This document shows, piece by piece, positions 9,237 through 17,133 of a stretch of 33,328 nucleotides of DNA. Both the position numbers and the translations under genes were made by a program. The notes beneath the pieces are model-generated. The model had not been told where the DNA came from. It worked only from the letters and a program-made list of their open reading frames with translations, and did not search any database. The first letter of the stretch is position 1. The number at the start of each line of letters is the position of its first letter. Source of the stretch: Alphaproteobacteria bacterium (GTDB lineage: Bacteria > Pseudomonadota > Alphaproteobacteria > Rhodobacterales > Rhodobacteraceae); NCBI GenBank assembly GCA_016869835.1, contig VGDH01000021.1, positions 1-33,328 on the forward strand. The letters run 5' to 3'.

Positions 9237-9896
9237 ATGATCCTTGCCCCCATCCGCACCGAAAACCCCTTTGGCGACCCCCATCTTGCATGGTGCGATG
9301 TCGGCTTTGCAGTCAGCGACATGCAGATGCTGCAGCATGACGGCCCGCTTGGCCCCGTCACCCTGCACCTGCCCAAAGACCTCGCGCAGGCCGTGGCGAA
9401 ACGGCGGTCTGAATACCTTGCCGGGCGGCTGGTGGCAGCGCTTGCCCTGCGCCAGTCGGGCCTGCCCGAAACGGTAGGCCGCAATGGCTGCGCCCCGGTC
9501 TGGCCCGAAGGCGTGGCCGGCTCGATCACCCACAGCAAGGACAGGGCAATCGCGGCTGTCTCGACACGGTATCGCAGCCTTGGTCTGGACTGCGAGGCGC
9601 TGGTCAGCACCGACCGCGCCATGCAACTGGCCGCGACGATCTTTTCGGAAACCGAAGCGCGCCTGCGCCCCGACGCGCTTTCATTCGGAACGTTCTTCAC
9701 ACTTGTCTTTTCGGCCAAAGAGGCCCTTTACAAGGCACTTTCGCCCCAGCTGACCAGCATCCCCGGCTTTCACGAGGCGGCACTGACCGCCCTTGATCCC
9801 GGTGTAATGGCCATCACGATGCATGGCCAGACCCACCGGATCCGCTTTCGGCTTTCGGCGCAGGATTGCGTGACGCTGGCAATCCTTGAGAGCTGA
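9237..9896 (+). CDS. 4'-phosphopantetheinyl transferase, EntD-like
   Basis: A 219-residue enzyme expected to move the phosphopantetheine arm of CoA onto a serine of carrier proteins (polyketide, non-ribosomal peptide or siderophore systems, or other ACP-like partners). Family marks in order: GSITHSKDRAIAAV (residues 95-108), the Mg-binding DxE in GLDCE (Asp118, Glu120), and FSAKEALYKAL (158-168) with the catalytic Glu/Lys pair. The N-terminal third (CDVGFAV...LQHDGPL) resembles EntD rather than AcpS or the longer Sfp group. No synthase or carrier gene lies nearby, so the partner cannot be named. The start is the first ATG fitting the family's N-terminus; its ribosome site is weak. Confidence 0.9.
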   Translation: MILAPIRTENPFGDPHLAWCDVGFAVSDMQMLQHDGPLGPVTLHLPKDLAQAVAKRRSEYLAGRLVAALALRQSGLPETVGRNGCAPVWPEGVAGSITHSKDRAIAAVSTRYRSLGLDCEALVSTDRAMQLAATIFSETEARLRPDALSFGTFFTLVFSAKEALYKALSPQLTSIPGFHEAALTALDPGVMAITMHGQTHRIRFRLSAQDCVTLAILES

Positions 9897-9899
9897 GCC

Positions 9900-10352
9900 T
9901 CAGGGCTTGTAAAGGTCCAGCCGCTGCAATTCGTCCAGCAGGTCCAAGAGCTGTTCCAGCTTGTCATGGCCGAAATCCCGCTCCAGCCGGGCAAAGATCG
10001 CATTGCTTTCCGCCATATGCGCCACGATCAGGGCGCGCCCGGCTTCGGTGATGGTTGTGATCGACTTGCGGCGATCATCCGGGTCGGTCGCCCGTGTCGC
10101 CAGCTCCTCGTCTTCCATCGCGCGAATGATGCGGGTCAGGCTTGGCAGCAAAAGACAGGCATCCTTGGCCACCTGCGTCAGCTCGGTCGGCCCACGCTCT
10201 TCCAGCACCCGCAAGACACGCCATTTCTGCTCGTTAATGTCGGACTGCGACAGCATCTCGCGGATCGGCCCCATCACGGTTTCGCGGGCGCGCAACAGCG
10301 CGATGGGCAATGACCGCCTCGTGCGGCGCAAGGGTTGGCTTGGGTTCGACAT
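9900..10352 (-). CDS. MarR-family transcriptional regulator, HpaR-like
   Basis: A 150-residue winged-helix regulator. The N-terminal helix SLPIALLRARETVMGPIREM and SDINEQKWRVLRVLEERGP resemble HpaR, the repressor of homoprotocatechuate degradation. The recognition helix region reads LLPSLTRIIRAMEDEELATR, the wing DPDDRRKSITTITEAGR, and a C-terminal dimerisation helix closes the protein. No hpa genes are beside it, so ligand and targets are unknown; the fit to the HpaR subgroup is from sequence resemblance only. ATG 10352 is preceded by AAAGG at short spacing. It lies about 50 bases downstream of trhO on the same strand and its stop is 3 bases from the convergent phosphopantetheinyl transferase stop. 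Confidence 0.86.
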   Translation of the reverse strand: MSNPSQPLRRTRRSLPIALLRARETVMGPIREMLSQSDINEQKWRVLRVLEERGPTELTQVAKDACLLLPSLTRIIRAMEDEELATRATDPDDRRKSITTITEAGRALIVAHMAESNAIFARLERDFGHDKLEQLLDLLDELQRLDLYKP

Positions 10353-10402
10353 GACCTTTCTTGCCCGGTTTTGCCCCGGCAAACAAGGGTTCGCGCCTTG
10401 GC

Positions 10403-11305
10403 TCAGCCCGCGAAATGCCGTTCGCCGCGCGCCTCGGCCAGATCCATCTGGCGCTGGCGCTCGCGGAAACGGGCGCGGTCGGCCTCGGAATACTCGGCGA
10501 CGCAATGGTGGCACTGGCAGCCGCGTTCATATTCCGGGCGCGCCATATCCTCGGGCGAAAGCGGGCGGCGGCAGGCGTGGCAACTGTCATACTGCCCAGG
10601 CACCAGACCATGTCCCACCGACACCCGGCCATCGAAGACATAACATTCGCCATCCCAAAGCGACTGCTCGGCTGGAATCTCTTCCAGGTATTTCAGGATA
10701 CCGCCCTTCAGGTGGTAGACCTCGTTTTCACCCAGCCCCAACAGGTAATTGGTGGACTTCTCACAACGAATTCCCCCGGTGCAGAACATGGCAATCCGCT
10801 TGCCCTGAAACCGCGCGCGGTTGTCCTGCCACCAACGCGGAAAGTCGCGGAAGGTGCGGATGTCGGGATCAATCGCGCCCTTGAGGGTGCCAATCGCCAC
10901 CTCATAGTCGTTGCGCGTGTCAATCAGCGCCACATCACCCGCGGCGATCAACGCGTTCCACTCGGCCGGCGAGAGATAGCTGCCCACACGCGCCGTCGGG
11001 TCCACATCCGGCTGGCCCATGGTGACGATCTCGCGCTTCAGCTTCACCTTCATGCGGCCGAAGGGCATGGTTTCGGACCAGCTTTCCTTATGCTCCAGCC
11101 CCGCACAGCCCGGCAGGGCGCGCAAATGGGCCAGCACCGCGTCAATTCCCGCACGCGGCCCCGCGATGGTGCCATTCACCCCCTCGCGCGCCAAAAGGAG
11201 CGAACCCTTGACACCCTCGGCCATGCACAAAGCCAAAAGCGGCCCCCGCAGGGCGACCGGATCGTCAAACCGGGTAAAGTGGTAAAGTGCGGCGATGGTC
11301 AGCAT
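10403..11305 (-). CDS. trhO: tRNA uridine(34) hydroxylase (rhodanese-domain protein)
   Basis: A 300-residue cytosolic enzyme of the YceA/TrhO family, which hydroxylates the wobble uridine 34 of some tRNAs as the first step toward cmo5U-type modification. An N-terminal ferredoxin-like domain (about 1-95) leads into a rhodanese domain (about 105-200) with active loop CTGGIRCEKS (Cys175, Cys181). The C-terminus has a cysteine cluster (CHACRRPL, then GCQCHHC) suggestive of a metal site, as in other members. Start ATG 11305 gives MLTIAALYHF, the expected N-terminus; a longer frame to 11350 is not needed. It is divergent from pncA with 116 bases between starts. Confidence 0.93.
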   Translation of the reverse strand: MLTIAALYHFTRFDDPVALRGPLLALCMAEGVKGSLLLAREGVNGTIAGPRAGIDAVLAHLRALPGCAGLEHKESWSETMPFGRMKVKLKREIVTMGQPDVDPTARVGSYLSPAEWNALIAAGDVALIDTRNDYEVAIGTLKGAIDPDIRTFRDFPRWWQDNRARFQGKRIAMFCTGGIRCEKSTNYLLGLGENEVYHLKGGILKYLEEIPAEQSLWDGECYVFDGRVSVGHGLVPGQYDSCHACRRPLSPEDMARPEYERGCQCHHCVAEYSEADRARFRERQRQMDLAEARGERHFAG

Positions 11306-11421
11306 GGTCGGGGCATAGGCCAAGTGCGTCGGGCGGGCAAGAGGCGGCAAGGCCGCAGCTTGACCGTTGCCAAGCGGGCCCTTGCCGCTTTAGCTTGAAC
11401 CATCAGCCAAGGGAGGCCCCG

Positions 11422-12030
11422 ATGCGCGGCACAGACGAAGCCCTGATCGTGATCGACGTGCAGAACGACTTCTGCCCCGGCGGTGCCCTGGCCGTGGCCG
11501 GCGGCGATGCGATCATTCCCCGCATCAACGCTCTCATGGCCGAGTTTTCCTGCGTGGTCCTGACCCAGGATTGGCACCCGGCCGATCATGCCTCATTCGC
11601 CGCCAATCACCCCGGCGCTGCCCCCTTCAGCCTGACCGAAATGCCCTATGGTCCGCAGGTCCTCTGGCCCACCCATTGCGTGCAAAGCACCGCAGGGGCC
11701 GCATTCCACAGCGCCCTGCACACCGATCCGGCGCATCTGGTCATCCGCAAGGGGTTCCACGCCGGGATCGACAGCTATTCGGCGTTTTTTGAAAACGACA
11801 AGACCACCGCCACCGGCCTGCATGGCTATCTGGCAGAACGGGGGGTGAAAACGCTGACGCTTGTCGGGCTGGCCACCGACTACTGCGTCGCCTATTCGGC
11901 GCTGGATGCAGCAAAGCTGGGCTATAGGGTCACGCTTGTCGAAGGCGCCTGCCGCGCGATTGACCTGAACGGGTCACTGGCCGAAGCGCGGAAAAGCACC
12001 CTTGCCGCGGGCGTGGTCTGGCAAGCCTAA
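11422..12030 (+). CDS. pncA: Nicotinamidase
   Basis: A 202-residue cysteine hydrolase converting nicotinamide to nicotinate in NAD salvage. The catalytic triad is visible: Asp12 (VIDVQNDF), Lys110 (VIRKGF) and Cys155 (LATDYCVAYS, preceded by the cis-peptide turn). Metal ligands are Asp50 and His52 (QDWHP) and His85 (PTHCVQ). The start is fixed by a GGGAGG ribosome site ending about 5 bases before ATG 11422. pncB follows 54 bases downstream with its own GGGAG site, so the pair supplies consecutive steps, nicotinamide to nicotinate to nicotinate mononucleotide. The family also has isochorismatase-like members, but the triad, metal site and neighbour make nicotinamidase secure. Confidence 0.96.
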   Translation: MRGTDEALIVIDVQNDFCPGGALAVAGGDAIIPRINALMAEFSCVVLTQDWHPADHASFAANHPGAAPFSLTEMPYGPQVLWPTHCVQSTAGAAFHSALHTDPAHLVIRKGFHAGIDSYSAFFENDKTTATGLHGYLAERGVKTLTLVGLATDYCVAYSALDAAKLGYRVTLVEGACRAIDLNGSLAEARKSTLAAGVVWQA

Positions 12031-12084
12031 GGCTTTGACCCCGCCCGGCAATCTGGCTTAAGACGGGCCAAAGGGAGATCTTCC

Positions 12085-13377
12085 ATGGTCGATATCGCCA
12101 CACGGGTGCACAACCACAATTGGAGGATTGATCCGATTGTGCGCTCTCTCATCGACACAGACTTTTACAAGCTGTTGATGTGCCAATCCATTTTCCGCAA
12201 CAAGCCGGATACCCATGTCACCTTCAGCCTGATCAACCGCAGCACGAAGGTCCGCCTTGCCGACCTGGTCGACGAGGGCGAACTGCGCGAGCAACTTGAC
12301 CATGTGCGCTCGCTTTCGCTGACGCGCGGCGAAAGCACATGGCTACGCGGCAACATGTTCTACGGCAAGCGCCAGATGTTCCGCCCCAATTTCATGGAGT
12401 GGTTCGAGGGCCTTCGCCTGCCCGATTACCATCTGGAAAAGCGCAACGGCCAGTTTGAGCTGACCTTCGAAGGCCGCTGGGCCGATGTGATGCTGTGGGA
12501 GATCCCCGCGCTGGCCGTTCTGATGGAACTGCGCAGCCGCGCGGTGCTGAAAACCATGGGAAAATTCGAATTGCAGGTGCTTTACGCCCGCGCCATGACC
12601 CAACTTTGGGAGAAGATCGAACATCTGCGCGGGATCGACGGGCTGAAGATCGCCGATTTCGGCACCCGCCGCCGCCACAGCCATCTGTGGCAGGATTGGT
12701 GCGTGCAGGCCATGCAAGAGGGGCTGGGGACGAAATTCATCGGCACGTCGAACTGCAAGATCGCCATGCGCCGCGACATCGAGGCGATCGGCACCAATGC
12801 CCATGAACTGCCCATGGTCTATGCAGCCTTGGCCGATACCGACGCCGAACTCGCCCAGGCGCCCTATCAGGTTCTCGCCGACTGGCACGAAGAACATGAC
12901 GGCAATCTGCGGATCATCCTGCCCGACACCTATGGCACCGAAGGTTTTCTCAAGAACGCGCCTGACTGGCTGGCCTCATGGACCGGGATCCGCATCGACA
13001 GCGGCGATGCCGCCGCCGGGGCCGAGACCGCCATCCGCTGGTGGCAAGAGCGCGGCGAGGACCCCAAGACCAAGCTGGTGATCTTTTCCGACGGCCTTGA
13101 CGTGGCCGAGATCGAGCGTCTCTTTGCCCGCTTCCAGGGCCGGGTGAAGGTCTCGTTCGGCTGGGGCACCAACCTCACCAATGATTTCCGCGGTCTGGTT
13201 CCAGAAGATCGGCTCGCGCCCTTCTCTCTGGTGTGCAAGGCGGTTTCCGCCAATGGCCGCCCGACGGTCAAGCTTTCGGACAACCCAGCCAAGGCCATGG
13301 GCCCGGCCGATCAGATTGCCCGCTACAAGCGCGTCTTTGGCGTGGGAAATCAGGTGGCCCAGGCGGTCGAGGTCTGA
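12085..13377 (+). CDS. pncB: Nicotinate phosphoribosyltransferase
   Basis: A 430-residue enzyme making nicotinate mononucleotide from nicotinate and PRPP, the committed step of the Preiss-Handler route. Family marks: LIDTDFYKLLMCQSIF near the N-terminus, FGTRRRHSHLWQ (substrate-binding), the GTSNC segment that often carries the phosphorylated or flanking histidine in relatives, IRIDSGD (PRPP-associated), and FGWGTNLTNDF (phosphate loop). The length is normal. AAAGGGAG sits about 8 bases before the ATG. It follows pncA and probably shares its transcript. It converges on the phosphate transporter gene with 9 bases between stops. Confidence 0.97.
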   Translation: MVDIATRVHNHNWRIDPIVRSLIDTDFYKLLMCQSIFRNKPDTHVTFSLINRSTKVRLADLVDEGELREQLDHVRSLSLTRGESTWLRGNMFYGKRQMFRPNFMEWFEGLRLPDYHLEKRNGQFELTFEGRWADVMLWEIPALAVLMELRSRAVLKTMGKFELQVLYARAMTQLWEKIEHLRGIDGLKIADFGTRRRHSHLWQDWCVQAMQEGLGTKFIGTSNCKIAMRRDIEAIGTNAHELPMVYAALADTDAELAQAPYQVLADWHEEHDGNLRIILPDTYGTEGFLKNAPDWLASWTGIRIDSGDAAAGAETAIRWWQERGEDPKTKLVIFSDGLDVAEIERLFARFQGRVKVSFGWGTNLTNDFRGLVPEDRLAPFSLVCKAVSANGRPTVKLSDNPAKAMGPADQIARYKRVFGVGNQVAQAVEV

Positions 13378-13386
13378 CCCCGCGCT

Positions 13387-14865
13387 TCAGAACGCCGCGT
13401 TCAGCACCAAGAACAAGAGCGCCGACAGAAGCGCCGTTACCGGCACAGTGATGACCCAGGCCGCCCCGATGCTTAGAACATGGGCGCGGCGAACCAGCTT
13501 GCGGCGGCTGCGCTCTTCCGGGGGCACCGGATTACCCTTCAGGATCTGCAAGGCACGCGCCTTCCGCTCGGCCTCCCATTCCCGGTAAAAGCCGACACCA
13601 AAGACCGCGCCCACCGCGATATGGGTGGACGACACCGGCAGGCCCAGCGCCGAGGCCACGATCACCGTGATCGCCGCCGACAGCGCGACACAATAGGCGC
13701 GGATCGGGTTCAGCTTGGTGATCTCGGACCCGACCATCCGAATAAGCTTGGGGCCTAACAGCATCAGACCGAACGAGATGCCAAAGGCCCCGATCAGCAT
13801 CACCCACAGCGGAATCGTCACCTTTTCGGCCGTTCCCATGTCCTGCACCGCATGGACAATCGCGGCCAGGGGCCCAATGGCATTGGCCACGTCATTGGCG
13901 CCATGGGCAAAAGACAACAGCGCGGCCGAGATGATCAGCGGCACGGCGAACAGCTTTTTCAGCGACTTCTTGCGGTTCTCCATCCCTTCCGACTGCCGCC
14001 GGATCACCGGCCGCATTCCAAGCGTGGTCACAAGCCCCACCGCCAGCCCCAACAGCAGCGCATCGCTCAGGCTGACGTCGATCAGCCGGCGCAAGCCCTT
14101 GGCCGCGAGATAGGCCGCAAAGGCCCCCGCCATGATGCCGATCAGCAGCGGAACCCAGCGGCGGGCAGCGGTGATCTTGTCCTCGACATCGTTCACCGTG
14201 GCCTTGATGAAGGCCAGAAACAGCGCCGCGATCACCCCACCCAGCACCGGCGAAATCACCCATGAGGCGGCGATCTGGCTCATCTTGCCCCAGTCAACCG
14301 CCCCAAATCCCGCAGCGGCAATGCCTGCCCCCATCACCCCGCCCACAATGGAATGGGTGGTCGACACCGGCGCGCCGAACCAGGTGGCCAGGTTCAGCCA
14401 CAGCGCGCTGGCGATCAAGGCCCCCATCATCGCCCAGACAAAGGTATTCGGGTCGGCCACCGCCTCGGGCGCGACAATCCCGCCCGAGATGGTGGAGACC
14501 ACATCCCCACCCGCAATCAGCGCGCCTGCGGTTTCAAAAATCGCTGCAATGACCAGAGCCCCGCCCATGGTCAGCGCATTGGCGCCCACCGCCGGGCCCA
14601 TATTGTTGGCCACGTCATTGGCACCGATGTTCAAGGCCATATAGGCCCCGAAAGCCGCCGCCACCACCAGCGTCGCCGTGCCGGGCGTACCGCCCATCAG
14701 CACATAGGCCGCACAGGCGCAGACAATGATGAAACACAGCGCGATGCCAAAAGCGAACGATGGTTTGGAAAGCGTCGCCGTCGCCCGCTCCAACTGGCTC
14801 AGCCGACCCAGATCCTTGTCCAGAGTCTTCCATCTGTTCTGCATCGGGTCTGGAGTCATGGTCAT
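13387..14865 (-). CDS. pit: Inorganic phosphate transporter, PiT family
   Basis: An inner-membrane, ion-coupled phosphate permease of about 492 residues. The duplicated PiT signature is present twice: ALNIGANDVANNMGP in the first half and SFAHGANDVANAIGP in the second. Each half also has the PVSTTH-type segment (GAPVSTTHSIVGG and GLPVSSTHIAVGA). About ten hydrophobic segments flank a central hydrophilic loop (RRQSEGMENRKKSLKK). The N-terminal cytosolic leader is of the long type. Start choice is uncertain among ATGs at 14865, 14859 and 14844 and a GTG at 14880. A dyad with Pho-box character lies 10 bases upstream of ATG 14865, so control by phosphate status is possible. Confidence 0.95.
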   Translation of the reverse strand: MTMTPDPMQNRWKTLDKDLGRLSQLERATATLSKPSFAFGIALCFIIVCACAAYVLMGGTPGTATLVVAAAFGAYMALNIGANDVANNMGPAVGANALTMGGALVIAAIFETAGALIAGGDVVSTISGGIVAPEAVADPNTFVWAMMGALIASALWLNLATWFGAPVSTTHSIVGGVMGAGIAAAGFGAVDWGKMSQIAASWVISPVLGGVIAALFLAFIKATVNDVEDKITAARRWVPLLIGIMAGAFAAYLAAKGLRRLIDVSLSDALLLGLAVGLVTTLGMRPVIRRQSEGMENRKKSLKKLFAVPLIISAALLSFAHGANDVANAIGPLAAIVHAVQDMGTAEKVTIPLWVMLIGAFGISFGLMLLGPKLIRMVGSEITKLNPIRAYCVALSAAITVIVASALGLPVSSTHIAVGAVFGVGFYREWEAERKARALQILKGNPVPPEERSRRKLVRRAHVLSIGAAWVITVPVTALLSALLFLVLNAAF

Positions 14866-14874
14866 GGCAGGGCC

Positions 14875-14893
14875 TGTCACAGATCTGTTACAA
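14875..14893 (-). promoter_or_regulatory. Candidate operator before pit: near-perfect dyad that also reads as a Pho box
   Basis: The plus strand reads TGTCACAGATCTGTTACA, an 18-base inverted repeat with one mismatch in nine pairs. Read toward pit it also contains two 7-mers spaced by 4 bases, TTGTAAC and CTGTGAC. That is the 11-base periodic arrangement of alphaproteobacterial PhoB sites (consensus CTGTCAT-n4-CTGTCAT). It ends 10 bases before the pit ATG, so a bound protein would more likely block than activate transcription. Repression of pit-type transporters by PhoB is known in Sinorhizobium. Binding is not shown here. Confidence 0.4.
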
Positions 14894-14941
14894 ACGGCTC
14901 CCTATCTTTCCGCCATTGGCCCGGCAACAGGATTCAACGCG

Positions 14942-15874
14942 TCAGGCGTAAAGCGAAAACATCTTCTCGGCCCACATGCAGGCCCGGGCCAGATGGCGCG
15001 GGTGAACCGGATCACCGGGGGCCAGTCGCGGCATGGTCCAGCCAACCGAGGCGCATGTGCGGGCAAGCGTGAAGATCTCCACCATCTCGCGATCATGGGT
15101 GCCGTAACCTTCCATCAACGCATCGCGGATTTGGGGGTAATGCGGCTCATAGAGGTTCTGCGACAAGACGGTGCCCAGATCATAAAGCGCAAAGCCCCAG
15201 CCGGAATCATCAAAGTCGATCAGCGAAAGCGAACGATCGTTCACCAATACATTCTCGCGCAGCACATCGGCATGGATGGGCACAATGGGCGCGGTCTTTC
15301 CGTGCGCCTCCAGCCGCGCGTGCAGAAAGGCGTGGGCGCGGATCAGCGTCGCGCACTGGTCGGGTGTCGCCTCGGGATGCTCCCAGAACCGGCCCCAGAA
15401 CGGCGCCTCGCCCACAAGGCCCGGAATATCCCAACGCGGGCGCGAGAAGGTCTCGGGCAGGCTCAGCCGGGCGGTTGCGGCGTGGAAATCGGCCACCAGA
15501 CGTCCCAGCGCGCGGTGACGCTCCAAAAGAAGCGGCAAAGGCATGTCATAGGGTTCGCCCGCGATCCCCAGCGCCTCGCCCGGCACCCATTCGATCACGC
15601 TTGCCTTTCGGCCATTGGAAAGCGTCACCAGCAGGTCGCCTGACAGGCTGGGCAGGGCGGCCGGAACCGCCACGCCCTCGGCCGCCAGCGCGGCACACCA
15701 CCACAGCTCCGACCAGATCGCCGCGTCCGACTGATACCCCATCCGATGCAGCCGCAGCGCGGCCGGACCCGAGGGCAGGGCAATCTCGAAAACCGCGTTC
15801 TCGCGGTTACGGATCAGGCGGGGCGAGTGGCCGCCCCAGTATCGCGCCGCTTCAAGGGCAAGCGTCTCGATCAT
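14942..15874 (-). CDS. APH-fold small-molecule kinase (phosphotransferase family)
   Basis: A 310-residue soluble kinase of the aminoglycoside phosphotransferase/choline kinase fold. The catalytic loop is HADVLRENVL (His201, Asp203, Asn208) and the metal motif is LIDFDDSGWGF (Asp220), followed by YDLGTVL. The N-lobe lysine region is less clear. It is coupled by an ATGA overlap to the class III aminotransferase gene upstream. In mammals hydroxylysine kinase, an APH-fold enzyme, works with a class III-fold phospho-lyase, and in several bacteria similar domains are fused. By that analogy this kinase may phosphorylate a hydroxylated amine or amino acid for its neighbour. A role in drug resistance has no support. 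Homoserine kinase-like or SrkA-like annotation is also possible. Confidence 0.85.
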   Translation of the reverse strand: MIETLALEAARYWGGHSPRLIRNRENAVFEIALPSGPAALRLHRMGYQSDAAIWSELWWCAALAAEGVAVPAALPSLSGDLLVTLSNGRKASVIEWVPGEALGIAGEPYDMPLPLLLERHRALGRLVADFHAATARLSLPETFSRPRWDIPGLVGEAPFWGRFWEHPEATPDQCATLIRAHAFLHARLEAHGKTAPIVPIHADVLRENVLVNDRSLSLIDFDDSGWGFALYDLGTVLSQNLYEPHYPQIRDALMEGYGTHDREMVEIFTLARTCASVGWTMPRLAPGDPVHPRHLARACMWAEKMFSLYA

Positions 15875-17133
15875 GCCGCCACCCTGGTTTCCCGCAGGGC
15901 GATCTCCAGGCGGTCCATCAAATAGTCAGCGTTTTCAATCGAGAACGGCATCGGCGGGCGGATCTTCAGAATGTTCCGCCCGGCCCCGATCACGTTCATC
16001 AAGACCCCCCGCGCCACCATCGCTTCCACCAGATCGGCGCAGAACCGCGTCGCGGGCTGCCCATCGTCAAGACTGAACTCGGCGCCAAAGAACAGCCCGT
16101 TCGACCGGGTGTCGCGCAACAGCGGGTGGCTCAACACCGCCATCCGCTGGGCAACATGGGCCGAGACGCGGGCGGCATTTTCCTGCAACCCCTCATCGCG
16201 GATCACCTCCAAGACCGCCAGCGCCGCCGCCGCCGAAACGGGATTGCCGCCGAAGGTGTTGAAATAGGAAAAAGCGTTGCGAAAGGCCGCCATGACATCG
16301 GGCCGTGTCGCTACCGCGCCCACCGGGTGGCCATTGGCAATAGGCTTGCCCATCACCACCACTTCCGGCGCAAAGCCCAGCCTGTCATGCCCCCAGAAAT
16401 GGCTGCCCGCCCGGCCAAATCCGGGCTGCACCTCATCGGCAATCACAATGCCCCCGGCGGCCCGAATGGCCGCCACGGCCTTGTCCAGCCACCCCGGCGG
16501 CAGGCTGGGCAGCCCCTCGTTGGCAAACATCGGGCACAACAGGATGCCCGAACAGCCAAATCCCGCCGCCTCCAACTCTTGCACCGCCCGCGCCACATGC
16601 CCGGTAAAGATCGTCCCATCCGGATCGGGACGCTTGAGACTGTCCGGCGCAGGCACCAGCCGCACATTCGGCCAGCACCCGCCAATCGGCGGCTTGCGGG
16701 TGGAAAGCTGGCTCACCGCCATGGTGTTGCCGTGATAGGTGGCATCAGTGGCGATGATCCCGGTCTTGCCCGTCGCCGCCTGCGCCATACGCAGCGCTAT
16801 GTCATTCGCCTCAGACCCGGTGCAGGTCATGATCACCTGCGAAATGCCATGGCCAAAGGTCGCCGTCAGCCGCTCGATATAGTCCAGCACACCGTCATGC
16901 AAATAGCGGGTATGGGTGTTCAATCTGCCCGCCTGATCGCAGATCGCCCGCACCACGCGCGGGTGGCAATGGCCGACATGGGGCACATTGTTATAGCAAT
17001 CCAGATAGCGGTTTCCGGCGGCATCCCACAGCCAGACACCTTCACCCTTCACAATATGAACAGGTGTTCGGTAAAAGGTCGGCACGTTCGGCCCCATCAG
17101 CCGGGCCCGGCGTTCAACCAGCGTTTCGGTCAT
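15871..17133 (-). CDS. Class III (omega-type) PLP-dependent aminotransferase or phospho-lyase
   Basis: A 420-residue fold-type I PLP enzyme. Marks: the cofactor phosphate loop TGSEANDIALRMAQ (about residues 105-118), the pyridine-nitrogen Asp in IADEVQPGFGR (Asp233), the Schiff-base lysine in VVVMGKPIANGHPVGAV (Lys263), and the dimer-loop threonine in YFNTFGGNP. The N-terminal segment CYNNVPHVGHCHPRV resembles the subgroup containing ethanolamine-phosphate and phosphohydroxylysine phospho-lyases. Together with the adjacent kinase this makes a phosphorylate-then-eliminate pathway plausible, though a plain transaminase cannot be excluded. ATG 17133 overlaps the arfB stop (ATGA) and the stop overlaps the kinase start, so the three genes are coupled. 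Confidence 0.88.
   Translation of the reverse strand: MTETLVERRARLMGPNVPTFYRTPVHIVKGEGVWLWDAAGNRYLDCYNNVPHVGHCHPRVVRAICDQAGRLNTHTRYLHDGVLDYIERLTATFGHGISQVIMTCTGSEANDIALRMAQAATGKTGIIATDATYHGNTMAVSQLSTRKPPIGGCWPNVRLVPAPDSLKRPDPDGTIFTGHVARAVQELEAAGFGCSGILLCPMFANEGLPSLPPGWLDKAVAAIRAAGGIVIADEVQPGFGRAGSHFWGHDRLGFAPEVVVMGKPIANGHPVGAVATRPDVMAAFRNAFSYFNTFGGNPVSAAAALAVLEVIRDEGLQENAARVSAHVAQRMAVLSHPLLRDTRSNGLFFGAEFSLDDGQPATRFCADLVEAMVARGVLMNVIGAGRNILKIRPPMPFSIENADYLMDRLEIALRETRVAA

Noticed and set aside
10360-10395. TTTGC/GCAAA stem between trhO and the HpaR-like gene as a terminator
   Set aside because: Stem only 5 pairs and no T-run follows on the minus strand.
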